From: Breoghania corrubedonensis
GTDB taxonomy: Bacteria > Pseudomonadota > Alphaproteobacteria > Rhizobiales > Stappiaceae
NCBI RefSeq assembly: GCF_003053845.1
Contig: NZ_QAYG01000002.1
Location: 1-64,000 of the forward strand
DNA: 64,000 nt
Reading direction: 5' to 3'
Shown here: one piece after another, positions 19,524 to 28,655 of the stretch
Numbering within the stretch: the first letter of the stretch is position 1
How the letters are laid out: each line of letters begins with the position of its first letter
The notes under the pieces: model-generated
Database searches by the model: none
Seen by the model: the letters and a program-made list of their open reading frames with translations, nothing else
Told to the model about the DNA's origin: nothing
Program-made: the position numbers and the translations under genes

Positions 19524-19658
19524 TTGTCCGCGTCCACGGGATCGGCCCTCGAACCCTCCAACACCGGAATCAAAATCCCAACAATTCCATTCAACCATAT
19601 GATCCAATAAGTCTTTTCACCCACCTACAACAGCTGCCCACCCGTGGGATCGCCCGTC

Positions 19659-20291
19659 ATGTCCGTCCACGACCTCCTGCCCGCATTGATGCCGGCTGAC
19701 CGGTTCGGCCTCCTTTGCCTCTATGTGATGGCGCTGACGGGTACGCCGGGGCCGGCCAACATGGCCCTCGTCGCCCTTTCCGGCACCCACGGCATCGCCC
19801 GCACGGTCCCCTTCTTCCTCGGCACGTTGGCGGGCTTCGCGATGACCTACTGGCTCGCCGCCCTCGGTCTTCTGGCGCTGGTTGCCGGGCTTCCGCTTGT
19901 CTGGGGTGCGCTGAAGATCGCCTGCATCGCCTACATTCTCTATCTCGCCTGGCTGGTCGCTACGGCCGGCCCGGCCACGCCCGACGTCACGAGCGCCCGC
20001 GCCGCCCCCGGGTTCCTGCGCGGGTTCTGGATCCATCCGCTCAATCCAAAAGCGTATGCCATGCAGGTCGCCGCCATCTCGCAGTTCACCGTGCCCGATC
20101 GCTACGGTGCCGATGCGCTCGTGATCTGGCTCACGTTCTTCCTTCTCGGCGGCGCCATGAACTTCTGCTGGATGATCGGCGGCCGGCTGCTGACGCGGTT
20201 CATGCGCATGCCGCGACTCTTTCGCGCCATCAACGTGACGCTCGCCATCCTGATGGTCGCCAGTACGCTCGCGAGCCTCGTCTCCGCCTGA
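19659..20291 (+). CDS. LysE/RhtB-family amino-acid exporter
   Basis: A protein of about 210 residues with around six membrane segments. The family signature TPGPANMALVALSGTHGIARTV is at the N-terminus (first 20 residues of it are diagnostic), and WIHPLNPKAYAM in the middle is the conserved NPKA loop. Members export amino acids or derivatives; the substrate here is not evident. The start is set at the ATG at 19659; an in-frame GTG at 19644 is an alternative. Threonine ammonia-lyase 77 bp downstream makes a threonine or homoserine-type substrate conceivable, as inference only. Confidence 0.87.
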   Translation: MSVHDLLPALMPADRFGLLCLYVMALTGTPGPANMALVALSGTHGIARTVPFFLGTLAGFAMTYWLAALGLLALVAGLPLVWGALKIACIAYILYLAWLVATAGPATPDVTSARAAPGFLRGFWIHPLNPKAYAMQVAAISQFTVPDRYGADALVIWLTFFLLGGAMNFCWMIGGRLLTRFMRMPRLFRAINVTLAILMVASTLASLVSA

Positions 20292-20368
20292 TCACTCCCC
20301 CCAGCTTGCCAACCGGCGCAAACGGGTGCACATCGCGGGATCATTCCCAAACCACCTCCGGTGCCATC

Positions 20369-21631
20369 ATGCCGCTCGATGCAAGTTCCTCCGCTCTTCC
20401 CGTCACCCTTGCCGACATCAAGGAGGCGGCGCGGCTGATCGAGGGGCAGGTGGTGCGCACCCCCTTCCTGCCGGCCCCCAGCCTGTCGCGCCTCACCGGT
20501 GCGGATGTCTGGGTGAAGTTCGAAAACCAGCAATACGTCAACTCCTTCAAGGAGCGCGGCGCGCTGGTGAAGCTTCTCTCGCTCACCGAGGAAGAGCGCG
20601 CACGCGGCGTCATCGCCATGTCGGCCGGCAACCACGCGCAAGCCGTCGCCTACCACGCCTCGCGGCTCGGCATTCCGGCCACCATCGTCATGCCCAAGAC
20701 GACCCCGCACGTGAAGGTCGCCGCCACCCGCTCCTATGGCGCCAGCGTCGTGCTCGCCGGCGAGACCATCGCGGATGCGCAGATCGAGGTCGAACGCCTC
20801 ATCCGCGAGCGCGATCTCACCCTTGTCCACCCCTATGACGATGTCCGCGTCATCGCCGGCCAGGGCACCATCGCGCTGGAGATCCTGGAAAAGACCCGCG
20901 AGGCGGGCGTCTCGCTCGACTGTCTGGTGGTGCCGATCGGCGGCGGCGGGCTCATCTCCGGCATCGCCGTCGCTGCCAAGGCGCTGGCCCCCGAGATCGC
21001 GATCATCGGTGTGGAGGCGGCACTTTACCCATCCATGCACGCGATGCTCAACGGCGAGGAATCGCGCTGCGGCGGCAACACGCTGGCCGAGGGCATCGCG
21101 GTCAAGAACGTCGGCGCGCTCACAAGCCAGATCGCCGAACGCCTGGTCGACGACATCGTGCTGGTGGAGGAAGCGGCCATCGAGCGCGCCGTCAACGCCT
21201 TTCTGGCGTTGCAGAAAACGGTGGCCGAAGGCGCGGGTGCTGCCGGCCTTGCCGCGCTGCTGCAGGAGCCGGAGCGCTTCAGGGGCAAGCGGGTCGGCCT
21301 CGTCCTGTGCGGCGGCAACATCGATCCGCGCCTGCTCGCCTCCATCATCGTGCGCGAGCTCGCCCGCGAGGGCCGCATGGTGGCGATCCGCATGGGCATT
21401 CCGGACCGGCCGGGCGTTCTGGGCGAGATCACTTCGCTTATCGGCCAGATGGACGGCAACGTCGTCGAGGTCGCCCACCATCGCCTGTTCCTCGACGTGC
21501 CGGCCAAGGGCGCCATTCTGGACGTCACGATGGAAACCCGCGACAACGCCCACGCGGAAGAGATCATCGCCGCGCTCGAAGGCCGCGGCTACCACGTCAA
21601 GCGCGTGGCGGCGGCCGAGACGGCGGACTGA
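20369..21631 (+). CDS. ilvA: Threonine ammonia-lyase (threonine dehydratase) with C-terminal ACT-like domain
   Basis: A 420-residue PLP enzyme converting threonine to 2-oxobutanoate and ammonia. The PLP lysine is in FENQQYVNSFKERGALVKL. The phosphate-binding loop IGGGGLISGIAV and CGGNIDP near residue 310 are typical. The last 75 residues form an ACT-like regulatory domain (RMGIPDRPGVLGEITSLIG). This one-ACT architecture is that of the catabolic/short biosynthetic forms. The ATG at 20369 is chosen because homology starts right after it; its ribosome site is weak. The frame stays open upstream across the exporter gene, but that part is not coding. Confidence 0.93.
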   Translation: MPLDASSSALPVTLADIKEAARLIEGQVVRTPFLPAPSLSRLTGADVWVKFENQQYVNSFKERGALVKLLSLTEEERARGVIAMSAGNHAQAVAYHASRLGIPATIVMPKTTPHVKVAATRSYGASVVLAGETIADAQIEVERLIRERDLTLVHPYDDVRVIAGQGTIALEILEKTREAGVSLDCLVVPIGGGGLISGIAVAAKALAPEIAIIGVEAALYPSMHAMLNGEESRCGGNTLAEGIAVKNVGALTSQIAERLVDDIVLVEEAAIERAVNAFLALQKTVAEGAGAAGLAALLQEPERFRGKRVGLVLCGGNIDPRLLASIIVRELAREGRMVAIRMGIPDRPGVLGEITSLIGQMDGNVVEVAHHRLFLDVPAKGAILDVTMETRDNAHAEEIIAALEGRGYHVKRVAAAETAD

Positions 21632-21688
21632 GGGCGCTTCCGTTCGCCGCCCCCGGGCCGCCTCTCCCCGCGCATGCCATCGCGCCAC

Positions 21689-21720
21689 CGTCATTGCCCG
21701 GACAAAGCCGGGCAATGACG
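21689..21720. repeat. GTCATTGCCCGG hairpin element
   Basis: CGTCATTGCCCGG (21689-21701) pairs perfectly with CCGGGCAATGACG (21708-21720), with a 6-base loop. It is the same variant core (GTCATTGCCCGG) as at 18204 and lies between ilvA and the RDD gene. Confidence 0.8.
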
Positions 21721-21893
21721 GAAGAAGGACCGCGGGAGCGACAAAGGGACAGGCGTGCGGCCAATGATGAAACCACACCGCCGTTCCGACCTCGCGTCGG
21801 CAGTCCGCATAGCCTGAATTGCCCCCCGGATTGAAAACACCGCGACGGCACCCCAATTTCCTTGGGTAACCGCCACACGAGGACGCGCCGACC

Positions 21894-22379
21894 ATGAGCA
21901 CCATCGAAACCAACGCGCTTTACGACCGTGATCCGCTGGAGCACATGGCGCTCTTCGAAGGCGTGCGCACGAAGCGCATCTTCGCTTTCATGATCGATGT
22001 GATCGCCATCGCCATCCTCACCTTCATGGCCGGCATCGCGGTGTTCTTCCTCGGTATCTTCACCCTCGGGCTTGGCTGGCTCGCCTACGCCTTCCTGTGG
22101 CAGGGCGTGGCGATCCTCTATTCCGCCTTCACGCTCGGCGGCCCGTTCTCCGCTACACCGGGCATGCGTGCCTTCGGCATCGAGCTGCGCCTCGTCGACG
22201 GCCGCCGTCCGACGCCGCTTCTCGCCATCGCCCATGTGGTGCTGTTCTGGGTGTCCTTCACCATGATCACGCCGCTCGTCCTGCTGGTCTCGCTTTTCTC
22301 CAACAAGAAACGCCTGCTGCACGACATCATCGTCGATGGCGTCGTCGTCAACTCGAGCGCACTTGCCCGCACTTTCTGA
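21894..22379 (+). CDS. RDD-family membrane protein
   Basis: A 161-residue protein with three to four membrane segments. The RDD signature is degenerate but recognisable: RTKRIFAFMIDVIAIAILTF (Arg and Asp in the first helix), then LGGPFSATPGMRAFGIELR, and NKKRLLHDIIVDGVVV near the end. The function of the family is unknown; some members take part in ion or solute transport. In Hyphomicrobiales an RDD gene commonly lies between hemB and bpt, as here. Confidence 0.88.
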   Translation: MSTIETNALYDRDPLEHMALFEGVRTKRIFAFMIDVIAIAILTFMAGIAVFFLGIFTLGLGWLAYAFLWQGVAILYSAFTLGGPFSATPGMRAFGIELRLVDGRRPTPLLAIAHVVLFWVSFTMITPLVLLVSLFSNKKRLLHDIIVDGVVVNSSALARTF

Positions 22380-22615
22380 CCAGCGCTTGCGCCGGGCTTT
22401 TGAAGCCGCTACCCGTGTCTGATTGAACACGGTCGGCAGAAACCCGTAGGGGCTCGGCTTCCGGCACGCCATCGAGATCGCGCCAGCGCGCTGTGACGTC
22501 GCGAAACACTGGGGCGTCGCCCGTTCGCCTGTCAAAGGCGGAGGACGATCCGCCGCCGGTGCGCTGGCCGCTTGATGGTATAAGGTCAGGGGAATCAATT
22601 GCGAGCGGGCGACGA

Positions 22616-24445
22616 ATGACGGTTGCCGATATCCAGATGGCGCTCACCTTCGCGGTGATCGCGGCAACGATTCTGCTTTATGCATGGGAGCGTTTTCCGA
22701 TCGAGCTGACGGCGCTCGGGTCGGTCGTCGCCTTCGTGCTCATCTTCACCGCCTTTCCCCTGGCAGGCCCCAATGGCCAGCTGGGGCCGACGGAACTGCT
22801 GATGGGCTTCGCCAATCCGGCGCTCATCACCATCATGGCGCTGCTCGTCGTCGGTCAGGCGCTGTTTCACACCGATGCGCTCGACAAGCCGACACAGATC
22901 GTCCTGCGTACCTTCCGCAGGTTGCGGCTGGCCCCCGTCACGCCGATCCTCATCGGCGTCGCCGCCATCTCCGCCTTTCTCAACAACACGCCCGTCGTGG
23001 TGATGTTCCTTCCCGTCCTTGCGGCCGTCGCCGCCGCCGCCGGCACGTCGGCCGCGCGCGTGCTGATGCCGCTCTCCTTCATCGCCATACTGGGCGGCAT
23101 GACCACGCTGATCGGCTCCTCGACCAACCTGCTGGTGGCCGATGTCGCGGGCCGGGTGAGCCACGTTTCGATCGGCTTCTTCTCGTTCACGCCGCTTGGT
23201 GGGCTTCTCGCCTTCATCGGGTCGCTCTACATCATCTTCGTCATGCCGCGGCTGCTGAAGCCGCGAAAGACGATGGCCGACGAGATTCAGGGCCCGGCGG
23301 GCGGCAAGCAGTTCATCGCCCAGATCCCGGTCACCTACAATCATCCGCTGGTGGGCGCGCGCTCCGTCAAGGGCATGTTCCCGACGCTGCGCGACATGAC
23401 GGTGCGCCTCGTGCAGCGCGGCGAAAAGCCGTTCCTGCCGCCATTCGAGGGGGTGGAGCTGCAGCCGGGCGATACGGTCATCGTCGCCGCCACCCGCCAG
23501 GCGCTGACCAAGGCGCTGTCGCTGCGCCAGCCGATCATGCGCTCCGATCATGGCGAGGCGGACGACGAGGACCGCTCGATCACCGATGGCGCGGTGTCGC
23601 TGGCCGAAGCGGTCGTGGCGCCGGGCTCACGCATGATCGGGCGTACCACCACACAGTCCAGCCTGAAGGCGGAATCGAACTGCGTCGTGATGGGCCTCCA
23701 GCGCCGCAGCCGCATGCCGCGCATGGCGATGACCGACATCCGTCTGGAGGCCGGCGACGTGCTGCTGCTCGCCGGCGTCCATGAAGACATCCAGTCCCTG
23801 CGCGGCAACCGCGACGTGCTGCTGATGGACTGGTCCACCGCCGAAGTGCCCAAGCGCCGCTATGCGCCGCGCGCACTCTTGATCTTCGTCGCTGTCGTGG
23901 CCATCGCCGCCAGCGGCATGGTGCCCATCGTCACCGCCGCGATCACCGGCGCGCTGACGATGATGCTGTCGGGCTGTCTCAATGTGCGCCAGGCGCTGCG
24001 TGCGCTCGACAGCCGTATCTTCATGCTGATCGGCGCCTCCCTCGCCGCGGCGACCGCGCTGGAGCGCACCGGCGGCGCGCAGGCGGTGGCCGAAGCGCTG
24101 ATGACCGCCATGGCCGGCCAGCCGCCCGCCGTCATCCTCTCCATGCTGTTCCTGCTGATCGCCGCGCTCACCAACGTCCTGTCGAACAACGCCACCGCCG
24201 TGCTGTTCGCCCCCATCGCCGTCAACATGGCCGCGCGCACCGGCGTCGACGTCAACGCCTTCGTGACGTGCCTGATCTTCGCCGCCAACTGCTCCTTCGC
24301 CACCCCCATCGGCTATCAGACCAACCTGATCGTGATGGGGCCGGGCCACTATCGCTTTTCCGACTTCCTGCGCGCGGGAACGCCGCTCGTCTTGATCATT
24401 TGGCTGTCTTTCTCGTTGCTGGCGCCGTGGTATTATGGATTTTGA
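22616..24445 (+). CDS. SLC13-family (DASS/CitM-like) permease with central TrkA-C domains
   Basis: A 609-residue transporter. Membrane segments fill residues 1-210 and 415-609. Each half has an asparagine/threonine substrate motif: SAFLNNTPVVVMFLP with GSSTNLLVADVAG, and NVLSNNATAVLFAPIAVN with IGYQTNLIVMGPG. Two cytosolic TrkA-C (RCK_C) domains lie between, at about 220-300 and 315-395. Family members carry sulfate, dicarboxylates or other anions; the substrate is undecided. The ATG at 22616 (MTVADIQ) follows GAGCGGG; an upstream open extension is not supported. Confidence 0.9.
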   Translation: MTVADIQMALTFAVIAATILLYAWERFPIELTALGSVVAFVLIFTAFPLAGPNGQLGPTELLMGFANPALITIMALLVVGQALFHTDALDKPTQIVLRTFRRLRLAPVTPILIGVAAISAFLNNTPVVVMFLPVLAAVAAAAGTSAARVLMPLSFIAILGGMTTLIGSSTNLLVADVAGRVSHVSIGFFSFTPLGGLLAFIGSLYIIFVMPRLLKPRKTMADEIQGPAGGKQFIAQIPVTYNHPLVGARSVKGMFPTLRDMTVRLVQRGEKPFLPPFEGVELQPGDTVIVAATRQALTKALSLRQPIMRSDHGEADDEDRSITDGAVSLAEAVVAPGSRMIGRTTTQSSLKAESNCVVMGLQRRSRMPRMAMTDIRLEAGDVLLLAGVHEDIQSLRGNRDVLLMDWSTAEVPKRRYAPRALLIFVAVVAIAASGMVPIVTAAITGALTMMLSGCLNVRQALRALDSRIFMLIGASLAAATALERTGGAQAVAEALMTAMAGQPPAVILSMLFLLIAALTNVLSNNATAVLFAPIAVNMAARTGVDVNAFVTCLIFAANCSFATPIGYQTNLIVMGPGHYRFSDFLRAGTPLVLIIWLSFSLLAPWYYGF

Positions 24446-24603
24446 CCTGAAGGATCTCACAGGCGGATGCGACGTTTCTGGCGGCGTGGCCTGCGCATTT
24501 TCCGCATGTTGAATTTTCTCGTTCCGGTTCATACCCTTACGAGAACATTCGAGCGACAACATAGCCAATTTTCAAGAGCTGGTTCCGGTGCGAGGCTTGG
24601 GGC

Positions 24604-25365
24604 ATGACGAAGCCCATTACGGACAATCCGCAATTCTACCTGACGGCGCCGGCGCCCTGCCCCTATCTGCCGGATCAGGAGGAACGCAAGGTGTTCACCC
24701 ACCTTGTGGGCGAGCGTGCGGGTTTTCTCAATGACGTGCTGACCCACGGCGGCTTCCGCCGTTCACAGAACATCGCCTACCGGCCCGCCTGCGATACGTG
24801 CCGCGCCTGCACCTCGGTGCGCATTCTGGTCGACGAGTTCGACTACACCCGCTCGCTGCGCCGGGTGCGCAATGCCGGCAGCGCCTATGTCGGCCGGCAA
24901 GGGCCGCCCACCCCCTCGACCGAACAGTACGATCTCTTTCGCACCTATCTCGCCACCCGCCACGGCGACGGCGGCATGGCCGACATGCGGCTGCTCGACT
25001 ATGCGTTGATGATCGAAGACACCCATGTCGATACGCTTGTCATCGAATACCGCCGCCGCGCCGGAAACAGACCCGATCTTGCCGAGGAGGATCGCGGCGA
25101 GGGCCCGCTGGTGGCCGCGGCCCTCACCGACGTGCTCTCGGACGGGCTGTCGATGGTCTATTCGTTTTTCGATACCGAGATCCGGCACTTCTCGTTCGGC
25201 ACCTACCTGATCCTCGACCATATCGAGCGCGCACGGCGAATGGGTCTGCCCTACGTCTATCTCGGCTACTGGGTGCCGGGTTCGAAAAAGATGGAATACA
25301 AGACCCGCTTCCAGCCGCAGGAGCATCTGGGTCCGCAGGGCTGGATCAGAACCAACGGCAGCTGA
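24604..25365 (+). CDS. bpt: Aspartate/glutamate leucyltransferase (bacterial N-end rule)
   Basis: A 253-residue aminoacyl-tRNA-protein transferase that adds Leu to N-terminal Asp or Glu, tagging proteins for ClpS/ClpAP. Family motifs are [40 protein letters not shown], and the C-terminal [20 protein letters not shown]. Length is normal. It converges on the uracil-DNA glycosylase gene, with 49 bp between the stops. Confidence 0.95.
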   Translation: MTKPITDNPQFYLTAPAPCPYLPDQEERKVFTHLVGERAGFLNDVLTHGGFRRSQNIAYRPACDTCRACTSVRILVDEFDYTRSLRRVRNAGSAYVGRQGPPTPSTEQYDLFRTYLATRHGDGGMADMRLLDYALMIEDTHVDTLVIEYRRRAGNRPDLAEEDRGEGPLVAAALTDVLSDGLSMVYSFFDTEIRHFSFGTYLILDHIERARRMGLPYVYLGYWVPGSKKMEYKTRFQPQEHLGPQGWIRTNGS

Positions 25366-25414
25366 GCGGCGGCCGGTTTCCGCGCGTATCAAGGTACATC
25401 CACGCCGCTTCGCC

Positions 25415-26062
25415 TCACCCCAGATGCGCGGCGATCTTGTCGAAGACGTCGCGAAACATCTCGGGCGTCAAACGCCCCGTATTCGTGTTGTAGCGCGAGC
25501 AGTGGTAGCTGTCGAAAAGCGTGTAGCGGCCGAGATCGTGAACCCCGCCATGGCTGAAGGGGTACGCCGCGCGGCGCTTTTCCAGCGTCGTCAGCACCGT
25601 CTCGTGCGCCACCCGGCCGAGCGCCAGGATCGCCGAGAGGTTCTCCATGGAGCCGAGCGTGTTGACCAGGAACGGCCGGCAGGCCTTGATTTCCGGCCCC
25701 GTCGGCTTGTTTTGCGGCGGCACGCAGCGCACCGCATTGGTTATCGCGGCGCCCTCAAGCTCCAGCCCGTCATCGGGCCGCGCCTTGAACGTGCCGCATG
25801 AGAAGCCGTAAGCGGCGAGCGTCTCGTAAAGGAGGTCGCCGGCATAGTCGCCCGTGAAGGGCCGGCCCGACTTGTTGGCACCGCGCAGGCCCGGTGCGAG
25901 ACCGACGACCAGCAGCCGAACCGCTCCCGCACCGCCGCGCGGCAGAAAGCTCGGCACCGGCGCATTGAACCAGTCCGGCTCCCGCGCGCGCCATTCGTCT
26001 CGAAATTCGGCAAGGCGCGGGCAGAAGGGACAGTCGCGGTCCGGGTCGGTGGCATTGATCAT
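25415..26062 (-). CDS. Uracil-DNA glycosylase, family 5 (UDGb type, 4Fe-4S)
   Basis: A 215-residue DNA repair enzyme that excises uracil, and in this family other deaminated bases. The first motif reads VVGLAPGLRGANKSGRPFTG, lacking the polar residue of family 4, and the second DSYHCSRYNTNTGRLTPEMF, both as in UDGb. Cys pairs for the iron-sulphur cluster are CPFC near residue 11 and the two Cys bracketing VPPQNKPTGPEIKA. The start is set at the ATG at 26062 (MINATDPDRD); the frame is open a further 66 codons but without family resemblance, and the ribosome site is weak. Confidence 0.92.
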   Translation of the reverse strand: MINATDPDRDCPFCPRLAEFRDEWRAREPDWFNAPVPSFLPRGGAGAVRLLVVGLAPGLRGANKSGRPFTGDYAGDLLYETLAAYGFSCGTFKARPDDGLELEGAAITNAVRCVPPQNKPTGPEIKACRPFLVNTLGSMENLSAILALGRVAHETVLTTLEKRRAAYPFSHGGVHDLGRYTLFDSYHCSRYNTNTGRLTPEMFRDVFDKIAAHLG

Positions 26063-26729
26063 GGAAACGGGATGCTCGTGGCGTATCGGTGAAGCGCGGG
26101 AACCGGTGTGCGATCCGAATCGCGCACCCGGTTTCGCCACATTACCCCAGAACCGCCCGCCTCGCGGTGCGGCGGGCGGACCCGGCCGGCAGCCGAGGAA
26201 AAACCGCGGGGATAAATCGCCGTCGACGCGCCCTGCGACCAGGCCACGGCACGACGACATCGCCCCCCTTGCCCGCTTTTGCGCACTTTTCGCATTTTCT
26301 AATCGAAAGGCCGCTTTTCATTGAAAACCGAGCGAAATTCGAAACGAATTCGAAAACGGCATAAAAACGGCGTCAAGCTGTTGTCAGAAATACATTTTTT
26401 CATTTCGTGCGGCATTGACGGACAAAACGGCCGCTTCACTTGCGCGAAAGATATCCCCCCATGCGGAAGACGTGTCCCCGCCTGCGCGCGAAGGGCAGCG
26501 ACCTGAAACCACACCGGACCAGCCACACGGCGGAGACCGCCTCAGCATGCAACCGGACGCCCGGCCCCGGGCTAGGGACACGCGGGCAAAGGCGTTCGGA
26601 AAAAAAGCAAAAGGCCGGGTCCTGGAACCCGGCCTTTCTGTATGCCTTGGCGCGATTTGTCTTCGAATTCAACATGCTGGCACCGGCCCGGCTTGGTGGT
26701 ACAGAGCGCGGCCGGGACCGGAAACCGGC
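26063..26729. other. Long intergenic region, no gene recognised
   Basis: 667 bp. Short frames on both strands show no recognisable protein. 26280-26410 is AT-rich and may carry promoter elements. The terminator of the NYN gene is at 26612-26635. Nothing else stands out. Confidence 0.5.
26612..26635 (-). terminator. Hairpin terminator of the NYN-domain gene
   Basis: AGGCCGGGT (26612-26620) pairs with ACCCGGCCT (26627-26635). Read on the minus strand it is followed by TTTGCTTTTTTT, a strong T-rich tail, about 95 bases after the stop at 26730. Confidence 0.8.
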
Positions 26730-27314
26730 TTACAGATCGTCGAATTCTTCTTCGCGCTCGCGCTCGGCCTGCCGCTGCTGGCGTTCGGCCGGATCGCGGC
26801 CGATCTTGTTGGCCAGCGTGTTGAGATCGATGAAGTGGTCGGCCTGACGGCGCAGGTCGTCGGCGATCATCGGCGGCTGGGTCTGCAAGGTGGAGACGAC
26901 CGAAACCTTGCGGCCACGCCGCTGAACCGCTTCCACCAGCGATCGGAAGTCGCCGTCGCCGGAAAACAGCACCAGGTGATCGACATACTCCGCCATTTCC
27001 ATGGCATCGACTGCAAGCTCGATATCCATGCTGCCCTTGATCTTGCGGCGGCCGGAAGCATCGATGAATTCTTTGACAGGCTTTGTAACGACTTTGTAAC
27101 CGTTATAATCAAGCCAGTCGATGAGCGGGCGGATCGACGAATACTCCTGATCCTCAACGAGAGCCGTATAATAATACGCTCTCATCAGATATCCCTTGCC
27201 CTGAAATTCTTTCAGCAACCGCTTGTAGTCGATGTCGAAGCCGAGGGATTTTGCGGTTGCGTAAAGATTCGCACCGTCAATAAACAGCGCAACCTTCTCG
27301 CGCGGGTCAAACAT
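26730..27314 (-). CDS. NYN-domain protein (LabA/DUF88 family, PIN-like nuclease)
   Basis: A 194-residue protein of the PIN-like NYN fold. Acidic active-site residues are visible: Asp in ALFIDGANLYATAKSLG, Asp in KGSMDIELAVDAME, and the DGD of VLFSGDGDFRSLVEAV. The C-terminus is a short charged tail (ERQQRQAEREREEEFDDL). Members are expected to be metal-dependent ribonucleases; the specific substrate is unknown. Its position just before rpoZ-rsh is conserved in Hyphomicrobiales, here divergent from rpoZ. Confidence 0.92.
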   Translation of the reverse strand: MFDPREKVALFIDGANLYATAKSLGFDIDYKRLLKEFQGKGYLMRAYYYTALVEDQEYSSIRPLIDWLDYNGYKVVTKPVKEFIDASGRRKIKGSMDIELAVDAMEMAEYVDHLVLFSGDGDFRSLVEAVQRRGRKVSVVSTLQTQPPMIADDLRRQADHFIDLNTLANKIGRDPAERQQRQAEREREEEFDDL

Positions 27315-27951
27315 CTTTATTCTCTTTTCTTCTATGGGTTTGGACTTGCCATGTGCACAGATAAGAATGAGGCCGATCGGCTGCGAAACCCCGAACCAGA
27401 GGCGTAATGAGCACTAAAAATGAGGCACGGAGCCCGAGCCAATGCGACCAACTTCGTTTTTTGCGTCTCTAATATAAAATATAATCGTACGCAAGAACAC
27501 AGTACGACTACAGATTTTGTACGAATTAAGGATCACATCCGAAATTTTCCGAAAAACTTTGACCTTCAAGACAAATTTCGGCTGAGCGGGAAGGTTACCC
27601 CAAGCGTTTCGCCACGAGACCATTCGACTTGAAGTCTGAACCCGAACGTATATCCGAACGGACACCTCGCACAGCCGCTATTCCGCCGCCCCGCCGCCGC
27701 CGGCCGGTCCCTCTGCGTGACCGGAGGTGGATGTGCGAACGCGATGCGTTGAACCTCACCGCGAACCCTTGCATTTGCGGGACGAAAACCCTAATAAGGC
27801 GAGTTCAATCCCATGCGCGCGAAAGAGCGTCCGGCCCTCTTCGGGAATGACCGTGAGGCCCGCAGACATCGCGAAACATCGCGCGCCAACGAGACATCGG
27901 GCCGGAATTGGCGCAATTGCGCCATTCGCGACCCGCGACTGGAGACCTGCA
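27315..27951. other. Divergent region between the NYN gene and rpoZ, with an AT-rich core
   Basis: 637 bp. 27410-27560 is strongly AT-rich. Three CGTAC/GTACG sites lie at 27485-27491, 27501-27507 and 27519-27525, 15-18 bp apart. Short frames here have no recognisable product. It probably contains promoters for both neighbours. Confidence 0.5.
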
Positions 27952-28347
27952 ATGGCGCGTGTGACTGTCGAAGACTGCATCGACAAGGTCGACAACCGCT
28001 TCGATCTGGTGCTTCTGGCCAGCCATCGGGCCCGGATGATTGCCTCCGGCTCGCCGCTGACCATTGACCGCGACAACGACAAGAACCCCGTCGTCGCGCT
28101 GCGCGAAATCGCCGATCAGACCGTCAGCCCCGAAGACCTGAAGGAAGACCTGATCCACTCGCTGCAGAAATACGTCGAAGTCGACGAGCCGGAACCGGAA
28201 GCCGTTCCGATGGTGCCGAGCGCCTCCTCCGCCATGCAGACGGGCGATTCCTCCGAGCCGCCGGTCGAGTTCGACCGCATGTCGGAAGAGGATCTGCTCA
28301 AGGGCCTGGAAGGCCTGGTTCCGCCCGATCGCAACGACGATTATTGA
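27952..28347 (+). CDS. rpoZ: DNA-directed RNA polymerase omega subunit
   Basis: A 131-residue small subunit that helps assemble beta' into RNA polymerase. The conserved N-terminal half starts [20 protein letters not shown] and continues with [11 protein letters not shown] and [11 protein letters not shown]. The acidic C-terminal half is variable, as in other alphaproteobacteria. The ATG at 27952 is preceded by GGAGACC; the longer open frame upstream is not coding. rsh follows, the usual rpoZ-spoT arrangement. Confidence 0.97.
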   Translation: MARVTVEDCIDKVDNRFDLVLLASHRARMIASGSPLTIDRDNDKNPVVALREIADQTVSPEDLKEDLIHSLQKYVEVDEPEPEAVPMVPSASSAMQTGDSSEPPVEFDRMSEEDLLKGLEGLVPPDRNDDY

Positions 28348-28430
28348 GATCGGCAGCGGTGCGCCTCGTGCGTTCCGCGCGCCCACGTAACGAGCGCCTG
28401 CCGTGCGCTTGTAACGAACCTGTATCACGA

Positions 28431-28462
28431 GGGCGGGCGCGCATCATGCGCACCGCCCTTTT
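28431..28462 (+). terminator. Hairpin terminator after rpoZ
   Basis: GGGCGG (28431-28436) pairs with CCGCCC (28453-28458) around an inner GCGC/GCGC stem, and TTTT follows. It lies 84 bases after the rpoZ stop and suggests that rsh has its own promoter. Confidence 0.65.
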
Positions 28463-28655
28463 GATCATCGCCCGCCCTTTCGCGTGGTCGGGTTTCTTGC
28501 CGGATAGCCCGACGGTGGAAAGTTCGCTCCGCATCACCGGTTGCGGCGCGCTCTGGCGCTTCGCAGACGGGTAACTTATCTGAGGTAAGGTCCCTCGTCT
28601 GTTTGTCCGAAATCGGCCCTCGCGGGGCCAGCTTCAGGAATGCGTCGCCACCGCC

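Noticed and set aside
19715-20368. Upstream in-frame extension of ilvA giving a fusion of over 600 residues
   Set aside because: The extra part lies in a different frame over the LysE-type exporter and resembles no protein. Family resemblance starts at the ATG at 20369.
26415-27407. Plus-strand frame overlapping the NYN gene and the region before it
   Set aside because: Mostly antisense to a clear NYN-domain gene; the unique part is short and unlike any protein.
27414-27665. Short frames on both strands in the AT-rich NYN-rpoZ region
   Set aside because: No ribosome site, no recognisable product, and they overlap each other.
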